A stretch of DNA of 55,551 nucleotides, taken from contig FWWN02000149.1 of assembly GCA_900175165.2 (NCBI GenBank), forward strand, positions 1 to 55,551, in the 5' to 3' direction. The position numbers were made by a program, and so were the translations under genes. The notes under the pieces were generated by a model that made no database searches, was not told the origin of the DNA, and was given only the letters and a program-made list of their open reading frames with translations. This DNA comes from Rhizomucor pusillus (lineage: Eukaryota > Mucoromycota > Mucoromycetes > Mucorales > Lichtheimiaceae). How positions within the stretch are numbered: position 1 is the first letter of the stretch; every line of letters begins with the position of its first letter. Of the stretch, positions 10,836 through 21,339 are shown one piece after another.

Positions 10836-12366
10836 TTATGATTGCTTGCATTCAGGAGCGTTTTCGCCCTTCTTGGCAGGCTTTAAATACAAGTTAGCAA
10901 CATTTCCCAAAAAAATTGGGATCAATCTATTCAACTTACTACATTGTCATCATCATCGTCATCATCATCTTCGTCTTCATCATCATCTTCTTCATCCTCA
11001 TCTTCATCGTAAAAGTCATCTTCAAAGTCGTCATCGGCTTCAAAGTCCTCATATTCTAATGCCTTGCCGGTAAAGTAGTCAACGGCGTGAGGGATGATCT
11101 TATCCTTGAACTCTTCACCCATCTCATAGTCAGCCTCAAGCTTGGCATCCAAGCCTTCAGCCTCTTCTTCATCAAGCTCTTCGTTTTCGCCAGGGAATAC
11201 TGGAGGACTGAAGAAAGTAAAGAAGGTATCGGCGGGGACAGTGCGCTTAACGACACGGGTCTTATTGGTTCCCTTGTGGCGTTGCTTCTTGGTCTCAACC
11301 TTAACGGTGAGATCCTTACCCTCCTTCCAGTTGATCTTGGAACCTTCAGCGTGGTCGTAGACAAAGTCGCCGCCCTGAGCGTGTTCTTGATAGTAGTAGG
11401 TCTTGGTAAGGACCTTGTCGGTAAAGTACTCGTTGTCTGCAAACTCAAACTCCAACTTGAAGCCGGGTTTTTCCATGTAGGACATGCGTACATCGACCAA
11501 GCTCTTCAAAGCGCCTTCATCCTCCTCGGTGATGGCTTCGCCGATTTGAGGATGATTCTTGAGTGCAGTAAGCCAGAATTCAGGGATACCCTTTACTTCC
11601 TCTTCTTCTTCCACCTTGGCATCTTCTTCCTTTTGGGCAGAAGTAGCGGCAGCAGCAGCAGCGGATTCGTCTTCCTCGGTATCAACCTTCTCGCCAGCTG
11701 CAACTTCCTCGTCAGTGGGCTCGTAGCGGCCAGAGATAACTTCAGCACGCTTGTTGTACAATGGCTTGTAGAGTTCAAGGTATTTCTTTTCAAGAGCCAG
11801 GACTTCCTCCTGGAACTTGCCCTCGAGTTCTGCGTGTTGGGACTGAAGGTACTTCAAACCATTAATCCGACGCTTTACGGATGCGGGAAGAGAATCAATG
11901 TATCCGGAAGGTTGGCCGACAAGAGTACCAAGCTTGCCCTGCAACATGCTGAGGAGTGCAGGGTTGCCGGTGAACGCACCGCTCAATGGGTTAGAGTTGC
12001 CAGCGGCACCTGATTCAAAGAACTGTCAGTCACTCACTTTTCATATCTGCATAACAATGATGTCTTTGATGGTGTTCTTTTTTTTTACAAACCTGGAGTA
12101 GTAATAGTTTCCATATCTTCAGAAATTGTGTCGACGTTGGGTCTGTAGGTCGAGGTAATCGGTGCTGGGTTAATGGGAGTGTTCTGAGGTGTAGGTGCTA
12201 CGGATTTCTCCAAATGGTTTTTCTTTATATCAACACTGGAGGCTACAAACAAAGACCATAGTCAGCAACCATAGCAAATAACCACCACTGCGCACTTTGG
12301 CATTACAGCAGAGCACAATCGAGCAAGAGCAAAAGAGTACAAACAATTACCTGGCTGCTGATCCAT
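10836..12366 (-). CDS. NAP1: Nucleosome assembly protein 1 (histone chaperone)
   Basis: Minus-strand exons 12351-12366, 12093-12242, 10940-12009 and 10836-10880 give 426 aa. The first coding exon is only 16 nt (MDQQP+1 base). Typical NAP family blocks are visible. An N-terminal dimerisation helix begins at about residue 95 (INGLKYLQSQHAELE...ALEKKYLELYKPLYNKR). The earmuff region GIPEFWLTALKNH follows, and the histone-binding core carries YYYQEHAQGGDF and DTFFTFFSPP. The tail is a run of about 30 Asp/Glu. A short last exon adds PAKKGENAPECKQS, ending in the CKQ-type motif that is reported as farnesylated in NAP1 family members. Shuttles H2A-H2B and assists nucleosome assembly. The next gene on the same strand is RAD23. 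Confidence 0.95.
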
Positions 12367-12700
12367 ATGAGTGTCGGACGGATAAGCGCTGCCGAAGAAA
12401 AAAGTTTTTTGTCTTATTTTGGGGGCAGCCAAATTTTTTGGACGAAGCGAGCTTTGGTCCTCGCTCCCCAACAAAGATAACTAGGAATCTCGCCCCTCTC
12501 GCGACGTTGTCGGTTGCTAGGTTCGAATCCGTAATATCGCTGAGCCGATCAAACGAACGTGCTACTTTGGAGCCGGAATATACATTATTTATTATCGTTT
12601 TTTTATCTTCTCTGTCAAAGCTGTCAGAGCAATCCAATCTTTGGGGGAGCTGTCCGCATTTGGTCCCCAAGATTTTTTTTTTTTTTTTTTTGCAAAACTA
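12367..12700. other. NAP1 promoter region
   Basis: About 330 bp between the RAD23 stop and the NAP1 start. No gene seen. A T19 tract at 12673-12691, read as poly(dA) on the NAP1 strand, may be a nucleosome-excluding promoter element. Confidence 0.45.
12673..12691. repeat. Poly(dA:dT) tract
   Basis: Nineteen consecutive T on the plus strand, just beyond the RAD23 stop codon and about 310 bp upstream of the NAP1 start. Confidence 0.9.
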
Positions 12701-14454
12701 TCACTGGAAGTCGTCACTGTGCGCATTATCAAATAGATAGTTCGCAGCAAGTTCTATATATACGCGAAGTTATTATCTTGCTTCGCGCTAGATGGGTATC
12801 ACTAACTTTACCTTCATTTTTATCACAAGCCAGGTAAGCTTCAATAACTGCTTGTCGCGGGAATCCTAGAGCTTCCAACTGCAAAGTGACAAGTAAGCAT
12901 CAGTCACCGTAGATAACCAAACAAGGATAGAAGACAATTTATACTCACTCTTTGAATAGCTTCCTGTTCTTCTGGAGTGACCTAGAAACACAAGATTCAG
13001 CATTACCCTCTCTTACGCCAAAATTATAATTAAATAGGTACTTGGATCACATGAGAACCTGGAGGCATGCCACCCTCTTCATCTTCAGCGCCTTCAGTGC
13101 CTTCCATCAACGCTTGTAAGAAGCCTTGTGGGTCGGCGTTAATTAATCGGAGTAAATCGGGGTTGCTTTGACCAATTTGTTGCAAAAGCGGTTGCAACAA
13201 TGCAGGGTTGGTCTGGACAAGCTGTCTCAATTGCTGAAAGTGTGGGGTGTTTGCAAACTGTCCAAAATTGACAGATCCAGCTGCATCGGCTTGTTGCTGC
13301 TGCTGTTGCTGCTGCTGTGCCAGCTGTGCAGCCTGGAACAAATTCTGTGGTTGATCTCCTTTATAAAAGATGTCAGCCTTCTTGCATAGCAGTAATATAA
13401 AAAATCCGCAGCCAACCTGAAGCAGGAGCGGCATTGGGCGAAGCCGCTTGCTGAGGTGAACGTGCTTGTTGCTCTGATTGTTGCTGTTCTTCAGCAAGCA
13501 AATGCTCAGGTATTCCCTACCCGCCATTTTCGTTAGTAAATGAGACCGAATATCACCTATCGGCGTGTAACATTGCATATTTACATTGAAGAGGTATTCG
13601 ACAGCTCGATCAGGATTGTTGAAGCTTGCGCGCAATGCTCTTTTCACTTGATCACGCTCAAAACCCATTTCCATCATGTTCATAATTACTTGTTCGTATT
13701 GAGCTCCAGTTACTACAGTTGAGATATTAGTTAGACTGCGTATTGGCGTATGAGAGTCTATGACAGTTTACCAAGTTGGTTAACACCACCGTCTGTTCTG
13801 GGTGCAGATGCCTCTGTGGCCTCTGTTTTAACTTCAGGCTTTGGTTCTTCCTTTACGGGCGCTGGTGCTGGCGTTGATTCTTCAGGCTTTTTCTGTTCAG
13901 TTGAGCCGGTAGCGTCAGCTGGCTCTGCAGGTTTCGCGGGAGAGGCCGTGCTGGATGCTGCGGGAGTTGCCTTTGGCTATGCGAATACGTCAGGTCCTGT
14001 TTTTAATCGCATTATGCCGTTTTATCTGTCCAAATCCCGTACCTTTGCGACCATTATCACCAGAAAGTCCTTCTCGCTGATGTTGTATTCCTCTAACTTT
14101 TTGTCATCGGCCAAGATTTTGCCTAGATCGCGCATCAGTTGTTACGCGCCACAGTCTGCTATATTGTTTGGGGAACACTTACCAGAGAAGATAAGCTTTT
14201 GTTGAGCGACAGGATGTCCTTCTGATTGCTCGATCTTTTGCTTTACAGCGAGCACCTTGAAAGTAAAGAAATTTAGTTTTGCTGATCTATTTCAAGATGC
14301 ATAAAACGACGGAGACTGACCGTTTCGCTACCGTCCACGTCAAGCTGAAACTGGTTTTGCTTCAAAGTCTTAATAGTGAGTTTCTGTAACAAATATAAAG
14401 ATCGATTAGAAATATGCAGAGTGATGAAAGTGGCAGCATTCCTCTGCTCACCAT
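12701..14454 (-). CDS. RAD23: RAD23 ubiquitin receptor
   Basis: Eleven coding exons on the minus strand: 14452-14454, 14321-14383, 14183-14255, 14043-14122, 13772-13976, 13585-13712, 13417-13516, 13042-13358, 12949-12981, 12812-12878 and 12701-12753 (373 aa). Domains in order: ubiquitin-like domain (1-77, [16 protein letters not shown] to DFLVIMVAK), a Pro/Ala/Glu linker, UBA1 (about 148-188, [15 protein letters not shown]), a Gln-rich linker, the XPC/Rad4-binding domain (about 255-300, [20 protein letters not shown]) and UBA2 (about 330-370, [21 protein letters not shown]). It carries ubiquitinated proteins to the proteasome and stabilises Rad4/XPC in nucleotide excision repair. The first coding exon holds only the ATG. 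All ten introns are 58-70 nt GT-AG and in phase. Confidence 0.95.
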
Positions 14455-15907
14455 TGCTGCCGTGAGGGAATAAGCTGGGAACAAGGAAAAGCCACGGCAC
14501 TCTTTGTGAGTCCAAGCAGCGGTATTCAAATGTGATGATTCGTAATCGTGTATGTCCGGTATGAAGAAGTTCACTGCGATGCTATCATTTCTTCAATCCG
14601 TTTTCTTTCCCTCAGTAAAAGATCACATTGATGCTAAAAGTACTGGTTGTCCGGTACTGCATGAATACTGTTTATTCATCACAAGGGAAATTAATGAGAT
14701 TACGTGTCATTTTCCTGCCAACCACATGACGATACCCGGGCGAGGCCGCATACAACTCGTGTTATAGATCATTCCATGAGGCTTATGCTTCATCTTTATG
14801 ACCACTGCCATCTTTAAGAGGTAAGACACATTGACAGCAACTGATATATCCAAGTAGTTTCCGAAACTTGTTGTAACTTGGAAGGAGAAGCTGGCTGGCT
14901 CGGCCCACCCCGTTGATTCCCTCACATTTTCATCCAAACGGGCATATCCCAACAATCTACTTTCTTTATTTATGTACTATCGATATGCAAGTTTTCTTCT
15001 CTTATACGAGAAGAATGAGAAGAAATCAAGTAGTCATGTGAGCAGGGTCCCATTGTCGACCATCCTGTGCGAAAAATACAGGATTTTCTACTAATAATTT
15101 GCGCTAGTGGAGACATTGTTTTGCGCTGTGCTCTTACTGATTTGCGCCAATAGCAGCCCATTTTAGAATTACTTTAAAAAAATAGACATAAAATGGTTAT
15201 TGCCGGATACACATTTATAAGAAGCGTCCCCAGCTTTGCACTTAGAAATGCATTTGGAGCCTTTTAGAAAACGCTTCTAGGAGAGGCCATTGGCTCAATT
15301 TGAGATGGTGATTACGATTATCAAATAGAAATCACCCTTTAGCTTCGTACTGCATTCAGTTCTGTGCAATTTTTGCAACAATGTTTTACCATCGACGTCC
15401 AGGGTATTTATGCATATACTGTATGTATCGATTTATGATAAAGCTGTATATGCTGGGACATCACACCAAATGTTACCGGTATAGCGATATTTATTAGTCT
15501 TTCGACTACAGTAATAGAATAATGTTGGAACTTGTAAACCATTGTAAGTTATGAACATAGATATAAAAGAAGTACGTTAGAATGAAGAGAAACTTATTTC
15601 CTTTGNATTGATCGTGTCCATGGCCAAGCTTTCCAGGGCAAGAAGAAAGCCGCGTATGCAAGTCGACTAGTCAAAGCAAACGATGATATCTCTGACGCAA
15701 GCTAGTCATTAATTAAATCTGGTGTTCCGGGATGAAAACAGAAGGGAAACTAGGGACACCGTCAGCGACTTTATTCCTAAATGTTCACCAAGAAATACGT
15801 ACACTGTAATAAATGTAACTTCTCATTTCTTCCCAAGTATCATTAACCTTATTTGACGGTCGTATGCCCTTCGCGAGCCAACAGCCACCTCTGTGTGCTG
15901 ATCAGAT
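14455..15907. other. Intergenic region with one ambiguous base
   Basis: About 1.45 kb of AT-rich sequence with no supported gene. Position 15606 is an undetermined base (N). Around 15620-15710 a short plus-strand frame is rich in basic residues and could be an eroded 5' part of the Fanzor-like relic downstream, but this is only a possibility. Confidence 0.45.
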
Positions 15908-17655
15908 ATGGCTCATACATCTATGCCTATATTGTTTTCATTTCAAATGTACATATGTCCAAGCATGGTTATTACAGGCTCTTATCCAAGCAGAGAAGAC
16001 GGGAAATGCCGGGAAAGACGGTTTGGCAACTTTTTCGATGGAGCGAAGATTCACGAGTTATGCGGAACCCATGGTCTACAATTTGAACACTGTATAGACG
16101 TGACGTCGTTCAATGTTGCAAGACTCCATGGAGCAACTAAAAAGGGTGCTCCCAAAGCTTGCAAGAAGTCGTTTTTTACGCCCACTCCATTGGATGGAAT
16201 GGAAAAAGACGATTTAATGACTTGCATCGGGACATGGGAGAAGCGTATTTCGGCGTTGCAAGAGAGAAACAAGGAGTTGAACATGCGAAAGCATGCATCC
16301 ATCAGAACATTAAGCAAGGCTAAACAAGAAGGAGCAAAGCGTGCAGACCTGAAATCATTACAGCTGGCAAAAGCTGATGCAGAGTATGAAGCGCTAAAAA
16401 ACCAGCTAGCCTTCAAAGACTTTCGTACTGCTGTTTATCATGCGAAATGGATGATGAAAAACCAGGATCGCAAAGACGGCAGTGGAAAAGAACAGTAGAA
16501 GATGGAAAGACCCGCATCAGAGCACCATGCATGTGAAGCCAGAAGTGATTTGTGGGATCTGTCAAGATTACAAAAGGAGGCAGCAGAATCGTCCAGGAAG
16601 CTTGCATTCAGCGGGACCGATTGCGGTATCGTGAAAACGTCAGTTACAGTGCCGATATCATTACAACAGTATCGACATCATATCGAGCTGTACAACCGGT
16701 TTCAACCGTTATCGACCAAGGAGGAAGATGATGACGATGATAGCTATGGCAACGATGAGCTAACCTCCCAAAGGTGCAACGACTTGCTTACATTACCAAA
16801 GCCTTCGACAATTTCATCCAAGCATGTGTATAATAAGTTAATGGTGTACAAGAATGCCAAGTATCGAGAGAAGAGAAAAGCTCGAAATCCAGAGGTTCGA
16901 GAAGCGGAAGAAAACGTTGCAAACAACAATATTCACAACGCAAAGTCTGTAGAAGATGTTTCCAATTGGCAGAAGGTGTAATTGATTCTCTTCGTTATTA
17001 TCCCGTTATCGGACTAGCATCGCTCTTAGATATATCGAGAACACCGTGATACTCTACAATATTTCTATAACTCCCCAGCAGAAAACCGAGCAAAATGGAG
17101 CCAAGAGCTGGCCCTGAAAAAGAGTATTCGCAGGAAGCCTCTCGTGAAAGGGCATACGTAAAAGAAGCTTGCGGAACCGGGAAGAAGTCTATTCCCATTA
17201 TGTTCATCGGCGACCAAGGTCTAGGAACAAACGCACGGTTAAAAGGCCACGTGAAGGTAGTGGCCTCGAAGATACGAAAAGAGCACCATTTACACACAGT
17301 CGTGGCCATGACATCAGAATATAGAACATCTCAAACCTGCGGCTGGTGCCTAGGACCTGTTGTGCGACCCAGGGCAACCATCCTAAAGGATGGCAAGGAG
17401 AAAAGGCGGTCCGTTCATGGTGCTTCTTTATGCATGAATACCAAGTGTCCTTTGTATAGGGCCGGGTGAGCCGTACAAGGCCGTGACTATATGGCGGCAA
17501 TTTGCATTGCACTTAATGGCATTAGCCGGGTGATAGACGGTATACACCTATCGGCTTTTACAAGACATCCAGCCGCTTTACACATGCTGAATACAAGCAA
17601 CTCCCCTGACATCATTGGTAATAATTGGACCTCACAGTTATGTATCTTTCAGTAA
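15908..17655 (+). pseudogene. Decayed Fanzor (eukaryotic TnpB-like) RNA-guided nuclease
   Basis: Protein-like sequence runs in pieces. Piece A (15908-16495) is a basic helical region; a TAG at 16496-16498 follows. Piece B (16502-16978), in the same frame, carries a RuvC-I-like SGTDCGI motif with its Asp at 16619-16621. Between about 16979 and 17094 the frame changes more than once. Piece C (17095-17466) carries FIGDQG, then SEYRTSQTC, a four-Cys zinc ribbon (CGWC...CMNTKC), and a TGA at 17467-17469. In the same frame follows GRDYMAA, the RuvC-III Asp motif. TnpB/Fanzor proteins show this order: RuvC-I, RuvC-II, zinc ribbon, RuvC-III. At least two in-frame stops plus frameshifts make an active enzyme unlikely. 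No terminal inverted repeats were found, so the element ends are unknown. Confidence 0.72.
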
Positions 17656-18112
17656 AACTCACAGCGCTGAAATGTTAGACAATGATGCTCAGGAGGATTC
17701 TGTCGAAGGGACAGATATACAATCTTCACTAGATGGTAAGTTTTCCATCGATAAGCCTACATGAAACAAGTGCACTGACTTTATTTATAGGAGAGGTAAG
17801 AAAATAGAAGGCTATTTTTACGTTAAAGCCAATGGCTTATCAATTCTTGTACTATGCGACCTGGGGCGTCCTTTTGCGCTGGCTCTGCTTACGGGCTTGC
17901 ACGAATATCGCAAGCGTAAGTCGTCAAATTTCAGTAGATTACAGTGGTCCAACGATAATTTCCAACCGCGCAAATATTTCCTCAAAATGCAGGATGTTCG
18001 ACATCCCCCAAGGGTCATTCACTTTCGGACATTCAAAGATGTTTTGAGAGGTTGCATGACATGCAATAGAGTTAGGCCGTTCCCGGCCGCCTATGCATGG
18101 CGCTGTTGTTGA
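17656..18112 (+). other. Broken coding-like segment downstream of the Fanzor relic
   Basis: A short acidic open stretch from the ATG at 17671 leads to a GT donor near 17735. From about 17790 a frame with coding character (VKANGLSILVLCDLGRPFALALL, then CMTCNRVRPFPAAYA) runs to a TGA at 18110-18112. The two parts do not splice in phase, so no intact gene can be drawn. The CMTCNRV part is repeated near 20570 in the second block copy. Family unknown. Confidence 0.35.
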
Positions 18113-18317
18113 CCATGTCGTGAACCTTGTCGTCTGTAAGAAAGAAATAAATGTATCGCTCCTTCAGCTCGAGATCCATAGCAACCAATTGAATGCTCGT
18201 TTCTCTGAAACGTCTCCCCATTGTTTCCATTTCCGACAAAGGAAAATTGCTTCAGGATGACACTAGGATGAAGTGATGGTTTTCTGCAGGGAAAGTCTCA
18301 AGTTGTACAGAGTTCCC

Positions 18318-18371
18318 CGCCACCCGGTTTCGCACGCATTGAGCTCGCCTTTTTTGATCAGCGTGTATAAA
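18318..18371 (+). promoter_or_regulatory. Conserved promoter of zinc-finger gene copy 1
   Basis: CCGCCACCCGGTT and CGCACGCATTG (18318-18340) are followed by TGTATAAAG, whose TATAA begins at 18366, 56 nt before the ATG. The same elements with the same spacing precede copy 2, while much of the flanking sequence has diverged. Confidence 0.6.
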
Positions 18372-18421
18372 GCTCATTCAAATTCTTGCCGTTCTTTTTC
18401 TTATCTTTTCGAAAACGCAAC

Positions 18422-18670
18422 ATGTCTTCTTGCTGGCCTCTCGATCCTTCCCGGGAAGATGCGTTTGTGGCAACAACACTCGACATGGAATCGACTTATC
18501 CGTTCCCAGCATTTTCATCGTCACACTCATTCATCGATTCTCCACATACTTCTTGGGAAGCCTTGACGACCAGGCTACAGACACGCTCAGTCCTTCGATG
18601 TGAGACTTGCAAGCGACGATTTCACTCCAAAGGCAACCTTGTAAATCATCATCAACTATACAGGCATTGA
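18422..18670 (+). CDS. 82-aa single C2H2 zinc-finger protein, copy 1
   Basis: Intronless. The N-terminal half starts MSSCWPLDPSRE and is acidic and Ser-rich. The C-terminal third is one C2H2 finger, Cys60-x2-Cys63-x12-His76-x5-His82, preceded by the invariant LQTRSVLR. A lone finger rarely binds DNA strongly by itself, so a partner or a protein-interaction role is possible. Function unknown. It has a dedicated TATA promoter and a paralogue of identical length 2.5 kb downstream. The two proteins differ at 13 of 82 residues, with only one difference (position 74) within residues 52-82. Confidence 0.75.
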   Translation: MSSCWPLDPSREDAFVATTLDMESTYPFPAFSSSHSFIDSPHTSWEALTTRLQTRSVLRCETCKRRFHSKGNLVNHHQLYRH

Positions 18671-18824
18671 CGCCGTTGCTCACTCATCCGTCATCTGGAT
18701 ACTTAACTTTTATACCCCAATCTTGTACATACTGTTTCACTTCATCCACAGAATTAATTTTTTGTCAAATATCAAGTTTGCTCCCAATAATAATGATAAA
18801 ACTTATCTACTTATGCTGTTATCA

Positions 18825-18880
18825 ACAACGATGCGTTTCCAAGTGTTTTTAGGTGCCAATGGCTGTAAAAAATACTAAAC
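18825..18880 (-). pseudogene. Scrap of the DUF4396 gene 3' end
   Basis: Read on the minus strand, the sequence encodes YSHWHLKT, the counterpart of YNYWRLKA near the C-terminus of the intact DUF4396 protein at 21340-22083. About 26 bases align with 5 differences. The similarity stops upstream of this, so only the last residues of the gene were copied. Confidence 0.6.
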
Positions 18881-20494
18881 ATGTACCGTCAAAATGCACC
18901 AAATCTTGCTTTCACACATGAATGGTAGGAAAGGATAAGCATGTCGATAATACCTTTCACCCTTCTGCAGCCTTCGGAAGGCGGCAGTTGAATTTTCATT
19001 GCAGAGATACCTTGCATCGATAAGAGTGCTGTATTGAATGCTAGCCATCCTTATCAACTTTCTGTCTGCAACCCATATAAATGGATTTTGAGTTTTTTCA
19101 AGAAATGCTGCTGCTCAAACAAAAAAAGTCGGATAATCGATGCTATGCTTGCTTAACAATATTCAAGACTTCCAATTGCCTATGGTATGCAGTAGCAGTG
19201 CAACGGCGAATCTACGTTCTTGGTCATTCTATCAGATCGGATCCTACAACTATAAACTACATTAAATGTGCCACGTGGGTCTGATTATTGGCGTGAAGGA
19301 TGATGGCTGAGGTACGTCTCAGCAGCTCCGTAATTAAACTTTGCAAAGGTTTGGAATGTCAATCAGACTATAATATTAATCAAGATCGATAGTTTAAACC
19401 AGCAGAGAATACATTGTATATATCACTTGTATGTTCCCAAGCAAAACATCGCATTTTACATACTCGTGGTATTATGGGCTGATCATTCATTGCTTCCGCA
19501 GATCAGGCCGGAGCGCGAAGGCAAATCTCCGTAAGTAAAATGAGCTGGATATTAGTCACAGGTAGACATAAAAGGTACAAGAAGACATTTAGGTCCGTAG
19601 CTTCAGTGCATGGACGACAGTTTCTCCGCATTCAGCTGAAAAAGGAAACGCCAGTGCCTGGTAATAGCGTTTGCCGCTGATTCTGTGCAACAGTAAAGTC
19701 TCTAATGGATGCTAACAGATTACAAGCGTAATGAAAGGTTTTTCGTATAGTTCAAATTGCATGTCGAGCAAAGTAAATGGTGTTGTTGAAAGAATGGCTA
19801 CTAAATGTGAGATGCTTGGATAAATGGAAAGAGTTATGTATGACTGCAATGCTTTGCAATTGCAGCAAGTATTTCCAGTGATTAGGTATATTTCCATCAA
19901 CCTCCAGACCTAGGAACATTGATTTTGAAAATTCTTGGTTAACATGCCGGCCCTATTTGATATATGTAAGTATCCTTGTAGATCAGCGCGATAAGCTACG
20001 TAGCTGGCATTTATCGAGTTCATTTGCAAAATTAATGCTTAATAAGAAGGACTGACTGCAGTTCAATGTACGTACCCAATTCAAGGAGATTTTAATATTC
20101 CAGTGTTGCCTGAGAGATATTAAAAGAAAGCAATGTGGGGATGTGTCATTTTTCCTGCCGACCATCTGACCCCACACGGAGGGGACCGCGCACCGTCATC
20201 CTTTGACTGCTCACGCCTCGTGCTCGTGAGTATGTTCGGGCTGAGCAGACGAGTACAATTGGGATGTAAACGTGGCCTAATACTCGCGCATTTCTTAAGT
20301 TTCGGCGCAAAAGTGGCAGTTAATGTTCGGCGCACCCCGCATATCTCATCAACACGGACGGGCGTTAATAATCTTCTCTCCTGCTACGTTTCTTTCCACT
20401 TCTGTGTAAATGCGGTTATATTACCTTTTAGATGCTGACAAAGTACCAAATAAAGCAACGCACTGAGAAGCTGTGTAGCCTCATTCTGTGTGTG
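18881..20494. other. Interval between the two duplicated blocks, no gene seen
   Basis: About 1.6 kb with no supported gene. A 27-nt stretch near 20145 resembles one near 14710 (see findings). The plus-strand open frame at 20133-20438 shows no family feature. Confidence 0.5.
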
Positions 20495-20806
20495 AAAAGG
20501 ATGTAGTACACAAACCAAAGGGTCATCAGCATCGGAAATCCAAAGGATGTTGTTGTAGGACCTTGCATGACATGCAATAGAGTTAAGCGGTTTCCGGCCG
20601 CCCATGCACAAGGCTCGATTGGTTGTGTATGCTGGTTGAATACTTTCTTTTGTAAATAAAATGAACGCGATAACGGATCAAGAAATTGGATTCTGTGAAA
20701 CACTTATCTGTTTTCGGGGAAAACGTCTGTACGTGCCACGGGGTGAGTGACTTAAACGAAGCAGTGGGTGTCTGCAGGAAATTCCATTAAGTCGTACAAG
20801 AGCTCT

Positions 20807-20869
20807 CCGCCACCCGGTTACGCACGCATTGGGCTGCTGGTTCCTTTTCCTTCTAATCAGCATATAAAA
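20807..20869 (+). promoter_or_regulatory. Conserved promoter of zinc-finger gene copy 2
   Basis: CCGCCACCCGGTT and CGCACGCATTG (20807-20830) are followed by TATAAAA at 20863, 55 nt before the ATG. It matches the copy 1 promoter in order and spacing. Confidence 0.6.
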
Positions 20870-20917
20870 AGCTCATTCAAATTCTTTCCATTCTTTTCTC
20901 TTATCTCTTAAAAAATT

Positions 20918-21166
20918 ATGTCTTCTTGCTGGCCTCTCGACCCTTCCCGTGAAAACGCATTCGTCGCAACAATGCTCGACTTGGAACCAACCTGCCCGTT
21001 TCCAACACCTTCGTCATCTTCGTCTTCTATTGATTCTTCACATACCTCTTGGGAAGTCTTGACGACCATGTTGCAAACACGCTCAGTACTTCGATGTGAG
21101 ACTTGCAAGCGACGATTTCATTCCAAAGGCAACCTTGCAAACCATCATCAACTTTACAGACACTGA
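20918..21166 (+). CDS. 82-aa single C2H2 zinc-finger protein, copy 2
   Basis: Intronless paralogue of the gene at 18422-18670, same length and same finger (Cys60, Cys63, His76, His82). The N-terminal motif MSSCWPLDPSRE and the finger are kept while residues 13-51 have drifted. Several base changes in the finger codons are synonymous, which points to purifying selection on the finger since duplication. It lies tail-to-tail with the DUF4396 gene, whose stop is 173 bp away. Function unknown. Confidence 0.75.
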   Translation: MSSCWPLDPSRENAFVATMLDLEPTCPFPTPSSSSSSIDSSHTSWEVLTTMLQTRSVLRCETCKRRFHSKGNLANHHQLYRH

Positions 21167-21290
21167 TGCGCCCACCGCTTTGCGCCTCCTTTTTTTTCGT
21201 TTATTGTCCAGATTCATCTATACCCTAGTAGTCCTTGTACATAGCAACTGCATTGCCCTCCTTTTTCTTTCGAAATCATGATTTTATTGA

Positions 21291-21309
21291 TGATAATAAT
21301 AATAATAAT
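21291..21309. repeat. AAT trinucleotide repeat
   Basis: Short run of AAT units between zinc-finger copy 2 and the DUF4396 gene. Confidence 0.85.
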
Positions 21310-21339
21310 CAAAATTAACTATTTCCATCCATTTCTTTG

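Larger units (their letters stand above)
17990..18880. repeat. Upstream copy of a ~0.9-kb direct duplication
   Basis: Aligns by eye with 20495-21372 in the same orientation. The shared order is a CMTCNRV-coding patch, a block containing CCGCCACCCGGTT, a TATA box, the 82-aa zinc-finger gene, and a scrap of the DUF4396 3' end. Similarity is high in the finger-coding part and patchy between. Boundaries are approximate. Confidence 0.8.

Noticed and set aside
11087..12013. Long plus-strand open frame (308 aa) opposite NAP1
   Set aside because: It is the antisense shadow of NAP1 coding sequence; codon structure and family motifs belong to the minus strand.
12515..12545. GGTTCGAATCC, resembling a tRNA B box
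   Set aside because: No matching A box, anticodon arm or acceptor stem could be folded around it on either strand; it sits in the NAP1 promoter.
20133..20438. 101-aa plus-strand frame between the duplicated blocks
   Set aside because: No motif, no splice or promoter support, and no counterpart in the other block copy.
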